DNA of 64,000 bases from Pseudidiomarina salinarum (GTDB lineage Bacteria; Pseudomonadota; Gammaproteobacteria; Enterobacterales; Alteromonadaceae): positions 620,001-684,000 of the forward strand of contig NZ_JPER01000001.1 of assembly GCF_000753715.1 (NCBI RefSeq), given 5' to 3'. How positions within the stretch are numbered: position 1 is the first letter of the stretch; the number at the start of each line of letters is the position of its first letter. Below the pieces are notes generated by a model. It was not told the origin of the DNA and ran no database searches. It worked only from the letters and a program-made list of their open reading frames with translations. Both the position numbers and the translations under genes were made by a program. Positions 26,824 through 37,324 of the stretch are shown one piece after another.

Positions 26824-27638
26824 GAACGCAGGAGCTCGTTGATACTGACCTTAGCGCGGGTCTGCGCATCCACCTTTTTTACAATAATGGCAGCGTAGAG
26901 CCCATGGGAGCCGTCTTTTGACGGCAGGGTGCCGGGTACAACCACAGCGCCGGCGGGAACGCGGCCAAAGTGGATCTGGCCGGTTTCGCGGTCATAAATA
27001 CGGGTGCTCTGACTGATGTAAACGCCCATTGAAAGCACTGCGCCTTCACCAACGATAACGCCTTCGACAACTTCAGAGCGCGCGCCGATAAAGCAGTTAT
27101 CTTCGATAATGGTCGGGTTGGCCTGCAGCGGCTCGAGTACACCGCCGATGCCAACGCCACCGGACAAATGGACGTTCTTGCCGATCTGGGCACAGGAGCC
27201 GACCGTGGCCCAGGTATCAACCATAGTGCCTTCGTCAACGTAGGCACCAATATTTACGTAAGAAGGCATCAGTACTACGTTGCGGCCGATAAAAGACCCT
27301 TTGCGGACCATCGCGGGGGGCACAACCCGAATACCCTCGGCACGAAAACGGGAGTCATCGTAGCCGATGAATTTGCTGTCGACTTTATCAAAGAAGCGGG
27401 TTTCGCCGCCGTTCATCAGGTGGTTGTCCTGAGTGCGGAATGACAGCAGCACAGCTTTTTTGAGCCACTGATGAACAATCCAGTTGCCGTCAATTTTCTC
27501 AGCGACCCGAAATTCGCCGCGGTCAATCTTCTGAATGACTTCGTCCAGATCCTCATGGAGCTGAGCGGAAACATTTTTGGGTGAGATGTCCGCGCGTTGT
27601 TCAAATGCTTGTTCGATGCGTTGCTGTAAATTGCTCAT
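26814..27638 (-). CDS. dapD: 2,3,4,5-tetrahydropyridine-2,6-dicarboxylate N-succinyltransferase
   Basis: DapD transfers succinyl from succinyl-CoA to tetrahydrodipicolinate in lysine and diaminopimelate biosynthesis. It has 274 residues, as expected. A helical N-terminal domain comes first, then a left-handed beta-helix with hexapeptide repeats from about residue 105 ([20 protein letters not shown], seen as [17 protein letters not shown]). The trimeric active site uses residues of this helix. Its ATG overlaps the glnD stop (ATGA), giving the order map-glnD-dapD as in E. coli. The stop codon lies in the tandem repeat. Confidence 0.96.
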   Translation of the reverse strand: MSNLQQRIEQAFEQRADISPKNVSAQLHEDLDEVIQKIDRGEFRVAEKIDGNWIVHQWLKKAVLLSFRTQDNHLMNGGETRFFDKVDSKFIGYDDSRFRAEGIRVVPPAMVRKGSFIGRNVVLMPSYVNIGAYVDEGTMVDTWATVGSCAQIGKNVHLSGGVGIGGVLEPLQANPTIIEDNCFIGARSEVVEGVIVGEGAVLSMGVYISQSTRIYDRETGQIHFGRVPAGAVVVPGTLPSKDGSHGLYAAIIVKKVDAQTRAKVSINELLRSAE

Positions 27639-30262
27639 GTGGTTTCCTGTGTACTGTCCAGTGCTTCGATAATCCGGCTTTTCACCTGCTGGCGCTGCTG
27701 CTCATCAAGAGCTTCATTACGCCGGGTGGCAACGATGAACAAATCTTCTGCCTGTTCACCTACCGTGGTGATCTTAGCGGTTAAAATATTGAGATCCAAC
27801 TCCTGCAGCACCTTAGCCACCCGCGCGACCAGGCCGGGGCGGTCTAATGCGGTCAGTTCAAAGGCGCTGCGGCGATGATGGCGCTCGGCGACAAATTCTA
27901 CCCGGGTTGGTACGCTGAAGTTACGCAGCCGGCGGGGCAAGCGGCGCTGGCCGCCCGGAACCCGCTCACGCTGGCGTAACACGTCATGCAACTGTTGCTT
28001 CAGTGATTCGATATGGCGTGCATTGGTCAGGGGTTCACCGTTATCCAGCAGCACCACGAAGGTATCCATAACATAGCCGTCGCGGGTGGCCAGAATCTGC
28101 GCATCGTGGATGCTGAGCCCCTGGCTGTCCAGTACCGCCGCGACTGCGGCAAACAGGTATTCGTGCTCCAGATGATAGATAAAGAGCTCGGTGGTGCCCT
28201 GGTTATTCTCATCGCCCAACAGAATCAGTGGTAGCTGTTCATCGTCCCGCACGCCGAGAATGTGCTGGGAGTGCCAGGCGATTTGTTCCGGCTGGTGGCG
28301 GAGAAAATAATCAGCAGTAAAACGGCCCCATAGTTCCTGAACTTCGCGCGCCTGATAGCCGGCACTCAGTAACAGGCCCATGGCATGGGATTGGTGCTCA
28401 TGAATACGCTGGCGCATTTCGCGGGCAGGGGAAGGCTTGCTCTGCTGCAGGAACTGGCTGGTGATCTGATAAAGATTTTCGAGCAGGGTGGCTTTCCAGT
28501 TATTCCACAGGCTGCTGTTGGTTGCCCGGATATCAGCGACCGTCAGGCAGTACAGGTAATCAAGTCGCTGCTGGGTATTCACCACCGCAGCGAATTCGCG
28601 CACGACTTCAGGGTCATGAATATCTCGTTTCTGGGCGGTAACGGACATCAGCAGGTGCTGACGCACCAGCCACGCGATTAAATCGGTATCGGCTTCATCC
28701 AGGCCGTGTAGAAAGCCGAAATTACGGGCGTCCTGCTCGCCGAGTTCCGAGTGATCGCCGCCCCGGCCTTTAGCGATGTCATGAAAGATGCCCGCCAGGT
28801 ATAACAGCTCAGGCTTTGCCATTTTGCTGACCAGTTCGGCGCATAGCGGGAAGTCTTGATTAAACTCAGGATCCTGATAGCGATAAAGGTTACGGACCAG
28901 CCGGAAAGTGTGTTCATCAACGGTGTAGGCGTGAAACAAATCAAACTGCATCTGCCCGACAATCTGCTGCCACTGGGGCAGGTAATGCGCCAGGATCTTA
29001 TGCTTATGCATAAAAGTGAAAGCGCTACCGCAGCCGTTCGGATGCCGCAGAATTTGCATAAAGAGCTCGCGGCATACGGGATGATCGCTTAGCGGCTGTT
29101 CCATTTGGCGTCGGGCGTTTCGCAGCAGGCGAATGGTGTGCGCCTGAATATGCGTAATGTCCGGGTGCTGGGCAATAACTAAAAAGAACTCAAGGATCTG
29201 ATGGGGTTGTTCGAACACGCCTTCGTACCGCGCCGCTATGGTACGACCGATCAGCTGAAAATTCTGGTTCAGATTTTCACAACTGGTGCGATCTTCACGC
29301 CCGAGAATGGCCTGCTCAAAAAACTGCAGCAGCATGGCGTTCAGTTCGCTGACGCCCACCACGGCATTAAAATAGTCTTTCATCATGGCTTCGACGGCAC
29401 GCTTGCCGGGTTCGCCATAACCCATGCGCGCCGCTACGCCGGGCTGATAATCAAACAGCAGGCGGTCTTCTTTTTTGCCGGCTTCCAGATGCAGCGCAAA
29501 ACGAATCCGCCATAAGAATTCCTGGTATTCCCGTAACTCGAGCAGCTCAGATGCCGTGATGTAGCCGTATTGCACCAGGCTACGATCATTTTGCGTACGG
29601 AAATGCCGTTTGGCGATCCAGCCGATAGTCTGAATGTCGCGCAAGCCTCCGGGGCTACTTTTTACATTGGGTTCAAGATTGTAGGAGGTGCCGTGATAGT
29701 GCTGGTGGCGCTCTTGTTGCTCGGCTAATTTGGCCTGATAAAACGCGCGACTGCTCCAGGGTAGCTGGTGATGCACCTGTTGCCGTAGTTGCTGGGCTAA
29801 ATCTGCATTTCCACACAGCAAGCGGTGTTCCAGCAAACTGGTGGCGACGCTGACCTCAGCCTCGGCTTCTTCCATGCACTCAGAAATGGTGCGGACACTG
29901 TGGCCAACGTCAAAGCGCAAATCCCAGAGCAACTGAATAAATTGGGTAATGGCCTCGCTGGTTTCGGCGTTAAGCGGTGCCTGGTGTAAAAACAGCAGAT
30001 CAATATCAGAGCCGGGGTGCAGGGTGCCACGACCATAGCCGCCGATGGCCAGCAATGCCAGATCGGAGCTGGCAAGTTCAAATTGTTGCCAGAGCTGTTG
30101 TAATAATTGGTCAACGAAGGTGCTGCGATCGGTTAGCAGGGATTCGATATCAGCGGTGACAAAGGCATTAGCGGACCAGTCCTGGTAGCGCTCAGCACAT
30201 TCACGGCCGGCGCTAAGCGTCAGAGGCTCAGGCCAGCTTATGCCCGCCGCGGTGCCGGACAT
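27635..30262 (-). CDS. glnD: Bifunctional uridylyltransferase/uridylyl-removing enzyme GlnD
   Basis: GlnD senses glutamine and adds or removes UMP on the PII protein, so it sets nitrogen regulation. At 875 residues it is full length. The nucleotidyltransferase domain has [17 protein letters not shown] at about residues 74-90 with the two catalytic aspartates. The HD hydrolase domain has [16 protein letters not shown] near residue 510. Two C-terminal ACT domains for glutamine binding start near residues 690 and 800 ([15 protein letters not shown] marks the second). It follows map by two bases and overlaps dapD by four. Confidence 0.96.
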   Translation of the reverse strand: MSGTAAGISWPEPLTLSAGRECAERYQDWSANAFVTADIESLLTDRSTFVDQLLQQLWQQFELASSDLALLAIGGYGRGTLHPGSDIDLLFLHQAPLNAETSEAITQFIQLLWDLRFDVGHSVRTISECMEEAEAEVSVATSLLEHRLLCGNADLAQQLRQQVHHQLPWSSRAFYQAKLAEQQERHQHYHGTSYNLEPNVKSSPGGLRDIQTIGWIAKRHFRTQNDRSLVQYGYITASELLELREYQEFLWRIRFALHLEAGKKEDRLLFDYQPGVAARMGYGEPGKRAVEAMMKDYFNAVVGVSELNAMLLQFFEQAILGREDRTSCENLNQNFQLIGRTIAARYEGVFEQPHQILEFFLVIAQHPDITHIQAHTIRLLRNARRQMEQPLSDHPVCRELFMQILRHPNGCGSAFTFMHKHKILAHYLPQWQQIVGQMQFDLFHAYTVDEHTFRLVRNLYRYQDPEFNQDFPLCAELVSKMAKPELLYLAGIFHDIAKGRGGDHSELGEQDARNFGFLHGLDEADTDLIAWLVRQHLLMSVTAQKRDIHDPEVVREFAAVVNTQQRLDYLYCLTVADIRATNSSLWNNWKATLLENLYQITSQFLQQSKPSPAREMRQRIHEHQSHAMGLLLSAGYQAREVQELWGRFTADYFLRHQPEQIAWHSQHILGVRDDEQLPLILLGDENNQGTTELFIYHLEHEYLFAAVAAVLDSQGLSIHDAQILATRDGYVMDTFVVLLDNGEPLTNARHIESLKQQLHDVLRQRERVPGGQRRLPRRLRNFSVPTRVEFVAERHHRRSAFELTALDRPGLVARVAKVLQELDLNILTAKITTVGEQAEDLFIVATRRNEALDEQQRQQVKSRIIEALDSTQETT

Positions 30263-30264
30263 GC

Positions 30265-31056
30265 TTAATCGTCCCGATGGCTGATAGTACGCGGGAAATC
30301 TTCATCGCTGCGCAGGGTAAGCACCTCTACACCATCCTCGGTGACCAGCAAGGTATGTTCCCATTGGGCACTCAGACTGCGATCCTTAGTTAATACCGTC
30401 CAGCCATCGCGCATCAGCTTGGTCTGGCGCTTACCGGCATTGACCATAGGTTCAATGGTAAAGCACATACCGGCTTCCAGCAGATCACCGGTACCAGCGG
30501 TGCCGTAGTGCAGGATTTGCGGTTCTTCATGAAACACCGCACCAATCCCATGGCCGCAATATTCACGGACGATGGAATAGCCGTGTTCCTCAGCATATTT
30601 CTGAATGACTGCCGCGAAGTCGCCGGTGCGAATACCCGGGCGCACCATACGGATAGCCTGGTACAACGACTCCTGGGTTACGCGAATCAAACGCTCAGCG
30701 AGGATGCTGGGCTGACCGACTACAAACATTTTTGAGGTATCGCCGTGATAGCCGTCTAGTTTGACCGTCACGTCCAGATTCATAATGTCGCCGTCTTTGA
30801 GCGGCTTCTCATTGGGGATGCCGTGGCATACCACGTGATTAAGCGAGGTGCATACCGACTTTGGAAAGCCATGATAGTTTAACGGCGCCGGATAGGCATC
30901 GTGGGCGACGATATAATCGTGACAAATCTTATCCAGTTCAGCAGTGGTGATACCGGCTTTGACGTGGGGTCCGATCATTTCCAGTACAGATGCGGCCAGC
31001 CGTCCGGCGGCGCGCATTTTTTCGATTTCTTCCGGAGTTTTTATCGTAATAGCCAT
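30265..31056 (-). CDS. map: Methionine aminopeptidase, type I
   Basis: Map removes the N-terminal methionine from new proteins. It has 263 residues. All five metal ligands are visible: Asp95 and Asp106 (NLDVTVKLDGYHGD), His169 (CGHGIG), Glu202 (TIEPMV) and Glu233 (QWEHTL). The fold is the pita-bread creatinase type. It is the first gene of map-glnD-dapD and is divergent from rpsB, with a 269-base gap. In the leader upstream of its start there is a near-perfect direct repeat of about 13 bases. Confidence 0.96.
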   Translation of the reverse strand: MAITIKTPEEIEKMRAAGRLAASVLEMIGPHVKAGITTAELDKICHDYIVAHDAYPAPLNYHGFPKSVCTSLNHVVCHGIPNEKPLKDGDIMNLDVTVKLDGYHGDTSKMFVVGQPSILAERLIRVTQESLYQAIRMVRPGIRTGDFAAVIQKYAEEHGYSIVREYCGHGIGAVFHEEPQILHYGTAGTGDLLEAGMCFTIEPMVNAGKRQTKLMRDGWTVLTKDRSLSAQWEHTLLVTEDGVEVLTLRSDEDFPRTISHRDD

Positions 31057-31076
31057 AGTTAATCGCGTAATCTAAT

Positions 31077-31112
31077 GAGTAAGGGCGCTACAAGGGCGCG
31101 AGTAAGGCGCTA
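31077..31112. repeat. Imperfect direct repeat upstream of map
   Basis: GAGTAAGGGCGCTA (31077-31090) recurs as GAGTAAGGCGCTA (31100-31112), with AAGGGCGC between them. It lies in the map leader on the other strand. It may be a local duplication or a regulatory element; nothing decides between these. Confidence 0.5.
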
Positions 31113-31162
31113 GTTTAGCAGTTCGCAGGCCGCCGGCAAAGCACAAAACCTGGCATTAAAAC

Positions 31163-31192
31163 TTGCGACAAACCCGCTTTTCATGGTATAAA
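31163..31192 (+). promoter_or_regulatory. rpsB-tsf promoter
   Basis: TTGCGA (31163-31168) and TATAAA (31187-31192) are spaced 18 bases and are followed by the GC-rich discriminator GCGCCCGC. The layout resembles the E. coli rpsB promoter, which also has a TTGCGC box and a GCGCCC discriminator. A GC-rich discriminator is the usual mark of stringent control. Confidence 0.7.
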
Positions 31193-31232
31193 GCGCCCGC
31201 AATTTCGATTGCAGAAGTTAATTAAACACACA

Positions 31233-31294
31233 CATACATCGACACATAGGTCGGGGTGCTCCGGGTCTGCCGGGGTCGAACTATGGGATGTATG
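31233..31294 (+). ncRNA. Structured rpsB leader, probable S2 autoregulation element
   Basis: The leader between promoter and rpsB folds by perfect pairings seen in the sequence: CATACATC (31233-31240) with GATGTATG (31287-31294), CATAG (31245-31249) with CTATG (31281-31285), and an inner hairpin CTCCGG/CCGGGG with a GTCTG loop (31259-31275). In E. coli S2 represses rpsB-tsf through a conserved leader, and gammaproteobacteria share its shape. The fold is seen; the S2 binding is inferred. Confidence 0.6.
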
Positions 31295-31325
31295 GAGGCA
31301 TAACCCCTTATAAAGGAAAATTATC

Positions 31326-32060
31326 ATGGCAAACGTGTCAATGCGTGACATGCTCAAAGCTGGTGTGCATTTCGGCCACCAAACCCGTTTTTGGAACCCG
31401 AAAATGAAGCCTTATATTTTCGGTGCTCGTAATAAAATTCACATCATCAACCTTGAAAAAACTGTGCCTATGTTCAACGACTCGTTGAATTTCCTGCAGC
31501 ACGTTGCTTCAAATCGCGGCAAAATTCTGTTTGTTGGTACTAAGCGCGCAGCAGCCGACGCGATTCAGCAATCAGCTAACGATTGCCGACAGTTTTATGT
31601 GAATCATCGCTGGTTAGGCGGCATGCTGACTAACTGGAAAACCGTTCGTCAGTCAATCAAGCGTCTGAAAGAACTGGAAACGATGAGCCAGGATGGTACT
31701 TTTGAAAAGCTGACCAAAAAAGAAGCGTTGGTTAACACCCGCGAAATGGAAAAGCTGGAAAAGAGCCTTGGCGGTATCAAAGATATGGCCGGTCTGCCGG
31801 ACGTACTTTTTGTTATCGATGCTGACCACGAACATATCGCTATTAAAGAAGCGAACAATCTGGGTATCCCAGTAATTTCCGTGGTTGACACCAATTCAAA
31901 CCCTGATGGCGTTGATTATGTAATTCCTGGCAACGACGATGCAATCCGTGCAGTGCAACTGTATCTGAATGCAGCAGCCAGCGCGATTAACGAAGCGCGT
32001 GGCGGAGTTGTTGAAGGGAAAGCTGCTGACGATTTCGTTGAAGCAGAAGAAACTGAATAA
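31326..32060 (+). CDS. rpsB: 30S ribosomal protein S2
   Basis: S2 is a primary component of the small ribosomal subunit and is needed for S1 binding. The 244-residue length matches. Signatures are [22 protein letters not shown] at the N-terminus (seen as [16 protein letters not shown]), [14 protein letters not shown] near residue 97 and [19 protein letters not shown] near 158. AAGGAAAATTATC precedes the ATG. It opens the rpsB-tsf unit behind the structured leader. The C-terminus is acidic, as is common in S2. Confidence 0.98.
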   Translation: MANVSMRDMLKAGVHFGHQTRFWNPKMKPYIFGARNKIHIINLEKTVPMFNDSLNFLQHVASNRGKILFVGTKRAAADAIQQSANDCRQFYVNHRWLGGMLTNWKTVRQSIKRLKELETMSQDGTFEKLTKKEALVNTREMEKLEKSLGGIKDMAGLPDVLFVIDADHEHIAIKEANNLGIPVISVVDTNSNPDGVDYVIPGNDDAIRAVQLYLNAAASAINEARGGVVEGKAADDFVEAEETE

Positions 32061-32086
32061 AGTCATCTGATTAGAGGACAAGATAC

Positions 32087-32968
32087 ATGGCTATTACCGC
32101 AGCTATGGTTAAAGAATTACGCGAGCGCACTGGCGCTGGCATGATGGATTGTAAAAAAGCTCTGGAAGAAACCGGTGGTGATATCGAAGCGGCAATCGAA
32201 CTGATGCGTAAAAGCGGTCAGGCGAAAGCAGCTAAGAAAGCTGGCCGCGTTGCTGCCGAAGGCGTCATTTTGACTAAAACCGAAGGTAATGTCGGTACTT
32301 TAGTTGAACTGAACTGCGAAACCGATTTTGTTGCCCGGGATGAAAACTTCCTGAACTTTGGTGAAAAAGTTATCAACGTTGCTTTTGCAAACAAAGAAAC
32401 TGACGTTGAAAAACTGAAAGAAACCGAAGTCGAAGGTGGCTCTACCGTAGAAGAAGCTCGTTCAACCCTGGTTGCTAAAATCGGTGAGAACATGAACGTT
32501 CGTCGCGTGACCACTATTACCGCTGGTGATTTGGTTGAGAGCTACGTTCACGGCGGCCGGATCGGCGTATTAGTCGCTATTACCGGTGGTGATGCTGAGC
32601 TGGCTAAAGATATCGCGATGCATGTGGCGGCAAGTGCACCACAATTCGTGAAACCGGAAGATGTTGACGCTGAAGTTGTAGAAAATGAGCGTCGCATTCA
32701 ACTGGATATCGCAATCCAGAGCGGCAAGCCGCAGGATATCGCTGAGAAAATGGTTGAAGGCCGGATGCGTAAGTTTACCGGTGAAATCAGCCTGACTGGC
32801 CAGGCATTTGTGAAAGACCCAGCAATGACTGTTGGGGAACTGTTGAAGCAAAAAGGTGCCGATGTAGTCACTTTCGTACGTTACGAAGTGGGTGAAGGTA
32901 TCGAGCGTAAATCAGAAGATTTCGCTGCTGAAGTTCAGGCACAAATGGCTGCTGCGAAAAAGGCGTAA
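32087..32968 (+). CDS. tsf: Elongation factor Ts
   Basis: EF-Ts exchanges GDP for GTP on EF-Tu. It has 293 residues. The N-terminal UBA-like part reads [20 protein letters not shown], seen as [16 protein letters not shown], and the core carries the TDFVAR motif ([15 protein letters not shown] near residue 74). A dimerisation region follows near 190. The gene is 26 bases downstream of rpsB with an AGAGGA site and is followed by a strong terminator, so rpsB-tsf is a separate unit. Confidence 0.98.
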   Translation: MAITAAMVKELRERTGAGMMDCKKALEETGGDIEAAIELMRKSGQAKAAKKAGRVAAEGVILTKTEGNVGTLVELNCETDFVARDENFLNFGEKVINVAFANKETDVEKLKETEVEGGSTVEEARSTLVAKIGENMNVRRVTTITAGDLVESYVHGGRIGVLVAITGGDAELAKDIAMHVAASAPQFVKPEDVDAEVVENERRIQLDIAIQSGKPQDIAEKMVEGRMRKFTGEISLTGQAFVKDPAMTVGELLKQKGADVVTFVRYEVGEGIERKSEDFAAEVQAQMAAAKKA

Positions 32969-33004
32969 TGCCAGTGTCGCAACCGACGACCAGAAGCAAA
33001 TAAC

Positions 33005-33042
33005 AAAAACCGCAACCTGCCTGGCAGGATGCGGTTTTTTTT
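33005..33042 (+). terminator. Intrinsic terminator after tsf
   Basis: AAAACCGCA (33006-33014) pairs with TGCGGTTTT (33030-33038), with an inner CCTG/CAGG stem (33016-33019 with 33025-33028), and is followed by a run of eight T residues (33035-33042). This is a strong rho-independent terminator that ends rpsB-tsf. Confidence 0.9.
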
Positions 33043-33046
33043 CGCG

Positions 33047-33052
33047 TATACT
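33047..33052 (+). promoter_or_regulatory. Candidate pyrH promoter, -10 box
   Basis: TATACT follows the T-run of the tsf terminator by four bases. No good -35 box is seen at the usual distance because the terminator stem occupies it, so the promoter would be weak or activator-dependent. pyrH starts 31 bases further on. Confidence 0.35.
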
Positions 33053-33082
33053 AATCAGCTAATCAGCACATGGAGCAAATCG

Positions 33083-33838
33083 ATGACAGCAACACCTAAA
33101 CCAGCCTACCGCCGTATTTTGCTGAAGCTAAGCGGCGAAGCCCTGATGGGCGACGAACCCTTTGGCATTGATGCAAAAGTACTGGATCGTATGGCGCAGG
33201 AAATTAAAGAACTGGTCGAGCTCGGTGTTCAGGTTGGCCTGGTGATCGGCGGTGGCAATTTATTCCGCGGCGAAGGCCTTGCCAAAGCGGGCATGAATCG
33301 CGTGGTTGGCGATCACATGGGCATGCTGGCGACGGTTATGAATGGTCTGGCGATGCGGGATGCCCTGCATCGGGCTTTTGTGAACGCACGGCTGATGTCG
33401 GCCATTGAACTCAACGGTGTCTGTGACAGCTACAATTGGGCCGACGCAATTAGCCTGCTTAAATCGGGCCGGGTGGTTATTTTTTGTGCCGGTACTGGCA
33501 ACCCGTTCTTCACGACCGATTCCGCCGCCTGTCTGCGTGGCATTGAGATTGACGCTGAACTAGTGCTGAAAGGTACCAAGGTGGATGGCGTGTACTCCGC
33601 CGATCCGAACAAAGATCCCAAGGCCGAATTATTTAAACAAATCAGTTATAATGATGTACTGGAACGGCAGTTAAAAGTCATGGATCTTGCAGCCTTTACC
33701 TTAGCGCGGGACCATAACTTACCTATCCGGGTGTTTAATATGAATACTCCGGGTGCGCTGCGAGCGGTGATTATGGGTGAAAAAATAGGTACACTTATAG
33801 GTACTGAGCCAGTTAGTAAAAAAGCGATAACAGATTAA
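33083..33838 (+). CDS. pyrH: UMP kinase
   Basis: PyrH phosphorylates UMP to UDP. From ATG 33083 ([11 protein letters not shown]) the protein has 251 residues. The start is chosen for the GGAG seven bases upstream; the longer frame from 33029 runs back into the terminator. It is of the amino-acid-kinase fold with [13 protein letters not shown] at the N-terminus, [10 protein letters not shown] near residue 55 and a GTP-effector region. It forms a hexamer in related bacteria. frr follows after 11 bases. Confidence 0.96.
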   Translation: MTATPKPAYRRILLKLSGEALMGDEPFGIDAKVLDRMAQEIKELVELGVQVGLVIGGGNLFRGEGLAKAGMNRVVGDHMGMLATVMNGLAMRDALHRAFVNARLMSAIELNGVCDSYNWADAISLLKSGRVVIFCAGTGNPFFTTDSAACLRGIEIDAELVLKGTKVDGVYSADPNKDPKAELFKQISYNDVLERQLKVMDLAAFTLARDHNLPIRVFNMNTPGALRAVIMGEKIGTLIGTEPVSKKAITD

Positions 33839-33849
33839 GGGAAAGCAAC

Positions 33850-34407
33850 GTGATAAACGAGATTAAACAAGACGCGAAAGAACGCATGGAGAAAAGCCTG
33901 GAAGCTCTGCGTTCACAGATATCAAAAATCCGCACCGGACGTGCACACCCCAGTCTGCTGGACGGCATCGTGGTCCCTTATTACGGAACCGCCACGCCAT
34001 TGAAGCAACTGGCTAACGTGACGGTGGAAGATTCCCGCACGCTGGCTTTGACCGTATTTGATAAGTCGGCATCGGGCGCTGTTGAAAAAGCCATTATGAC
34101 TTCGGATCTGGGGCTGAACCCAAACTCGGCGGGTAATGTTATCCGGGTTCCACTACCGGTATTAACGGAAGAACGTCGTCGCGACCTGGTGAAGGTTGTC
34201 CGTGCTGAAGCCGAGCAGGGACGTGTGGCTATTCGCAACATCCGCCGCGATGCCAACAGCGACTTAAAAGAACTGCAGAAAGAGAAAGAAATCTCTGAAG
34301 ATGATGAGCACCGCGCGGCAGAAGAGATTCAGAAGCTGACCGATGCCTATATCGCGAAGGTTGATCAGTTACTGGAAGAAAAAGAAAAAGACTTGATGGA
34401 AGTTTAA
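33850..34407 (+). CDS. frr: Ribosome recycling factor
   Basis: RRF works with EF-G to split the ribosome after termination. The 185 residues are normal. Domain I is the long three-helix bundle; conserved parts are [15 protein letters not shown] near residue 25 and [26 protein letters not shown], seen as [16 protein letters not shown] near 121. It shares a unit with pyrH and is followed by a terminator hairpin. Confidence 0.98.
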   Translation: MINEIKQDAKERMEKSLEALRSQISKIRTGRAHPSLLDGIVVPYYGTATPLKQLANVTVEDSRTLALTVFDKSASGAVEKAIMTSDLGLNPNSAGNVIRVPLPVLTEERRRDLVKVVRAEAEQGRVAIRNIRRDANSDLKELQKEKEISEDDEHRAAEEIQKLTDAYIAKVDQLLEEKEKDLMEV

Positions 34408-34427
34408 GCGATTGCTTATTTCCTGCA

Positions 34428-34456
34428 TTGGTAGACAGCGCCGTGTCAGTTATACT
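34428..34456 (+). promoter_or_regulatory. Candidate promoter for uppS and the envelope genes
   Basis: TTGGTA (34428-34433) and TATACT (34451-34456) are spaced exactly 17 bases. The -10 box lies in the loop of the frr terminator hairpin, so end and start of transcription are packed into about 45 bases. The predicted start would be near 34463. Confidence 0.55.
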
Positions 34457-34471
34457 TGCACGGCGTTTTTT
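34439..34471 (+). terminator. Intrinsic terminator after frr
   Basis: CGCCGTG (34439-34445) pairs perfectly with CACGGCG (34459-34465) and six T residues follow. It ends pyrH-frr. Confidence 0.85.
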
Positions 34472-34497
34472 CTTGTATGGCCCGGAAAATGAATACA

Positions 34498-35262
34498 ATG
34501 GATGTTGATCAAATTCGTATGCCCCGGCACGTTGCCATTATTATGGATGGCAATGGCCGGTGGGCGCAGTTGCGCGGTCAGCACCGGACTTTTGGACATA
34601 AAGCTGGTGCGGAAGCGGTGCGGCGGGTGGTTGCTTTCGCCCGCAAAAAGGGTATTGAGTCGCTGACGCTGTTTGCCTTCAGCAGCGAAAACTGGAACCG
34701 TCCGGAACAGGAAGTTTCGGTGCTGATGTCGTTATTTTTTACGGTACTGAAACGCGAAGTTAAAAAGCTGCACAAACATAATGTAAAACTAAATATTATT
34801 GGCGATCTCTCGGCATTTTCGCCGCGCATTCAGCGCCGGATCGAAGAAGCGGAAGCACTCACCGCTGATAATACAGCTTTGCAACTAAATATCGCGGCCA
34901 ATTATGGTGGTCGCTGGGATATGGCGCAGGCCGTCCGCAAGCTTGCCGAACAAGCGGTACAGGGAAGCATTACCGTAGACCAGATAACTCCGGCCCGGAT
35001 CGCCAGTGAGCTGCAACTCGCTGATCAGCCTGAGCCTGACTTACTGATTCGCACCGGTGGCGAGCATCGCATCAGTAACTTTTTATTATGGCAGCTGGCT
35101 TATGCCGAATTATATTTTAGTAAGGTACTATGGCCTGATTTTGACGATAATGAATTTGCAGCGGCCATAGCAGATTTCAGTTGCCGGGAGCGCCGCTTTG
35201 GATTAACGAGCGAGCAGTTGCAGCGCGCCATTCTGGATACTGATGTAACAGTCGGGGAATAA
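34498..35262 (+). CDS. uppS: Undecaprenyl diphosphate synthase
   Basis: UppS extends farnesyl diphosphate with eight isopentenyl units in cis, giving the C55 carrier precursor for peptidoglycan and O-antigen. From ATG 34498 it has 254 residues, close to E. coli (253). HVAIIMDGNGRWA at about residues 10-22 includes the catalytic Asp, and FAFSSENWNRP near residue 75 and RTGGEHRISNFLLWQ near 184 are family motifs. Earlier ATGs at 34477 and 34489 are possible; I choose 34498 since GGAAAA lies at a suitable distance. cdsA follows after two bases. Confidence 0.95.
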   Translation: MDVDQIRMPRHVAIIMDGNGRWAQLRGQHRTFGHKAGAEAVRRVVAFARKKGIESLTLFAFSSENWNRPEQEVSVLMSLFFTVLKREVKKLHKHNVKLNIIGDLSAFSPRIQRRIEEAEALTADNTALQLNIAANYGGRWDMAQAVRKLAEQAVQGSITVDQITPARIASELQLADQPEPDLLIRTGGEHRISNFLLWQLAYAELYFSKVLWPDFDDNEFAAAIADFSCRERRFGLTSEQLQRAILDTDVTVGE

Positions 35263-35264
35263 GT

Positions 35265-36128
35265 TTGCTAAAACAACGATTATTAACAGCATTAATCCTG
35301 GTACCCCTTGCACTGTATTGTGTATTTGGGTTGCCGTTACATTGGTTTGCGGTTGCTATTACGGCGCTGATGACAGCTGCAGCCTGGGAATGGTCCCCCC
35401 TGATGGGGCTGAAGCGCCAGGTAAGCCGGATTCTCTATACCGCTTCGGTTGCCGTCCTGTTGAGCCTGTTACTGTGGCTGGTGCCGGTCGCTGATGTCTG
35501 GCAGCAGGGTACGCTGAACCCGTTATTTTATTATATTACGATTATCGGCTGCATCTGGTGGCTGGTTGCGACCGTACTGGTAATCAAGTATCCAGCCAGT
35601 CGTCGCGCCTGGTCGCGGACCCGATCAATAGTAGGTATTTTCGGCTATCTGATTTTTGTGCCCGCCTGGGTAGCACTCCTGACTATCCGCTCAATTGATT
35701 ACGCGGACGAGCCGCTGTTTGGCGGTTTTGCTGTGTTGTTCGTGCTGCTGTTGGTATGGGCAGCGGATGTTGGCGCTTATTTTGCGGGGGTGAAATACGG
35801 CCGCAATAAGTTGATGCCTGCGGTTAGCCCGGGTAAAACCCTTGAGGGTCTCTGTGGTGGTATCGCGTTAGCTTTTGTGGTGATGATGGTGGTAGCCCAC
35901 TGGGCCAAGATCCCCGTCGAGCAGTTTGGTGGTTATTACCTCGCCGGCCTGATAACAGTTATTGCGTCGGTATTTGGTGATCTTAACGAGAGCATGTTTA
36001 AGCGTTGTGCCGGGGTAAAAGACAGTGGTTCAATACTGCCGGGACATGGCGGCATCCTTGATCGCATTGATAGCCTGACCGCAGCGCTCCCCATCTTTAC
36101 TTTGTCATACCTCTGGTTACTGGCCTAA
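35265..36128 (+). CDS. cdsA: Phosphatidate cytidylyltransferase
   Basis: CdsA makes CDP-diacylglycerol from phosphatidate and CTP in the inner membrane. The 287-residue protein has about eight hydrophobic helices. The C-terminal CDS signature is seen as [18 protein letters not shown] then [13 protein letters not shown] near residues 240-272. The start is a TTG ([10 protein letters not shown]) with GGGGAA seven bases upstream; no in-frame ATG near it would keep the conserved N-terminus. It follows uppS by two bases and shares one base with the dxr start. Confidence 0.95.
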   Translation: MLKQRLLTALILVPLALYCVFGLPLHWFAVAITALMTAAAWEWSPLMGLKRQVSRILYTASVAVLLSLLLWLVPVADVWQQGTLNPLFYYITIIGCIWWLVATVLVIKYPASRRAWSRTRSIVGIFGYLIFVPAWVALLTIRSIDYADEPLFGGFAVLFVLLLVWAADVGAYFAGVKYGRNKLMPAVSPGKTLEGLCGGIALAFVVMMVVAHWAKIPVEQFGGYYLAGLITVIASVFGDLNESMFKRCAGVKDSGSILPGHGGILDRIDSLTAALPIFTLSYLWLLA

Positions 36129-37324
36129 TGAGCAAGCAAGTTACTGTGTTAGGCGCGACGGGCTCGATCGGTCAGAACACCCTGGCGGTGGTCAAAGAGA
36201 ACCCTGAGCTGTTTTCGGTTTATGCGGTAACCGCTCAGCAGAATGTGGCGGATATGGTGGAAATCTGTCAAACCTTTAAACCGCAATTCGCGGTGATGAC
36301 CGATGCCAGCGCGGCGACTGAATTGCGCGCACGTTTAACCGGCTTACCCACCGAAGTTCTGGCTGGCACCGAAGCCATGGCGGATGTTGCCAGTGCTCCT
36401 GAGGTTGATTTCGTGATGGCGGCAATTGTTGGCGCCGCCGGGCTATTACCGACCATGGCCGCGGTCAGGGCCGGTAAACGGGTGCTGTTGGCGAACAAAG
36501 AAGCGCTGGTGATGACCGGGCAGTTGTTTATGGACGCGGTGGTAAAGCACAATGCTGAGTTGCTGCCGATCGACAGCGAGCACAATGCGATCTTCCAGTG
36601 CCTGCCGGCGGATGTACAGCAACAGCTTGGACGAAGTGATCTGGCTGCGGCTGGAATTCGTCAGATCATGCTGACTGGCTCAGGCGGACCCTTTCGCAAT
36701 TTGCCGCTTGACCAACTGGCCGAACAGACGCCTGCTGCGGCCTGTGCGCACCCGAACTGGTCAATGGGTCGGAAAATTTCGGTGGATTCCGCGACCATGC
36801 TTAATAAAGGGCTGGAGTATATCGAAGCCCGTTGGTTGTTTAACTGCCAGCGTGAGCAACTACAGGTTGTCCTGCACCCGCAAAGTGTCATCCACTCGAT
36901 GGTTAGCTATACCGACGGGTCGGTTATCGCGCAGCTCGGGCAACCGGATATGCGTACGCCGATCGCTTACGGCATGAGTTATCCGGCACGTATTCGCAGT
37001 GGCGTTGATGCGCTCGACTTTATGTCACTCGGCGAACTGACGTTCGCTGAGGCAGATCCAGCCCGGTATCCTTGTTTACAGTTAGCTATTGATGCCTGTT
37101 GGGAAGGGCAGTGGGCCACCACTACGCTGAATGCCGCGAACGAAGTGGCGGTAGCGGCCTTTCTTGATGGGCGTATCCGATTTACGGATATCAGTCGTAT
37201 CGTAGCGGATCTGCTGGCAAAGATATCACCGCAGCAACTGAACTCCGTCGCCGAGGTCTTGTCTTTAGATGAGCAAGTCAGGGCATATAGCCAGGAACAG
37301 GTAGAGCATTACTCACTATGTTAG
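36128..37324 (+). CDS. dxr: 1-deoxy-D-xylulose 5-phosphate reductoisomerase
   Basis: Dxr converts deoxyxylulose phosphate to methylerythritol phosphate with NADPH, the committed step of the MEP isoprenoid pathway. It has 398 residues. [11 protein letters not shown] at about residues 9-19 binds [16 protein letters not shown] near 121 and [11 protein letters not shown] near 149 are active-site segments with metal-binding Asp and Glu. The order uppS-cdsA-dxr-rseP differs from E. coli, where dxr precedes uppS. It overlaps rseP by seven bases. Confidence 0.97.
   Translation: MSKQVTVLGATGSIGQNTLAVVKENPELFSVYAVTAQQNVADMVEICQTFKPQFAVMTDASAATELRARLTGLPTEVLAGTEAMADVASAPEVDFVMAAIVGAAGLLPTMAAVRAGKRVLLANKEALVMTGQLFMDAVVKHNAELLPIDSEHNAIFQCLPADVQQQLGRSDLAAAGIRQIMLTGSGGPFRNLPLDQLAEQTPAAACAHPNWSMGRKISVDSATMLNKGLEYIEARWLFNCQREQLQVVLHPQSVIHSMVSYTDGSVIAQLGQPDMRTPIAYGMSYPARIRSGVDALDFMSLGELTFAEADPARYPCLQLAIDACWEGQWATTTLNAANEVAVAAFLDGRIRFTDISRIVADLLAKISPQQLNSVAEVLSLDEQVRAYSQEQVEHYSLC

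Noticed and set aside
33029-33082. Upstream in-frame extension of pyrH
   Set aside because: It starts inside the terminator and lacks a ribosome site; ATG 33083 has GGAG at the right distance.
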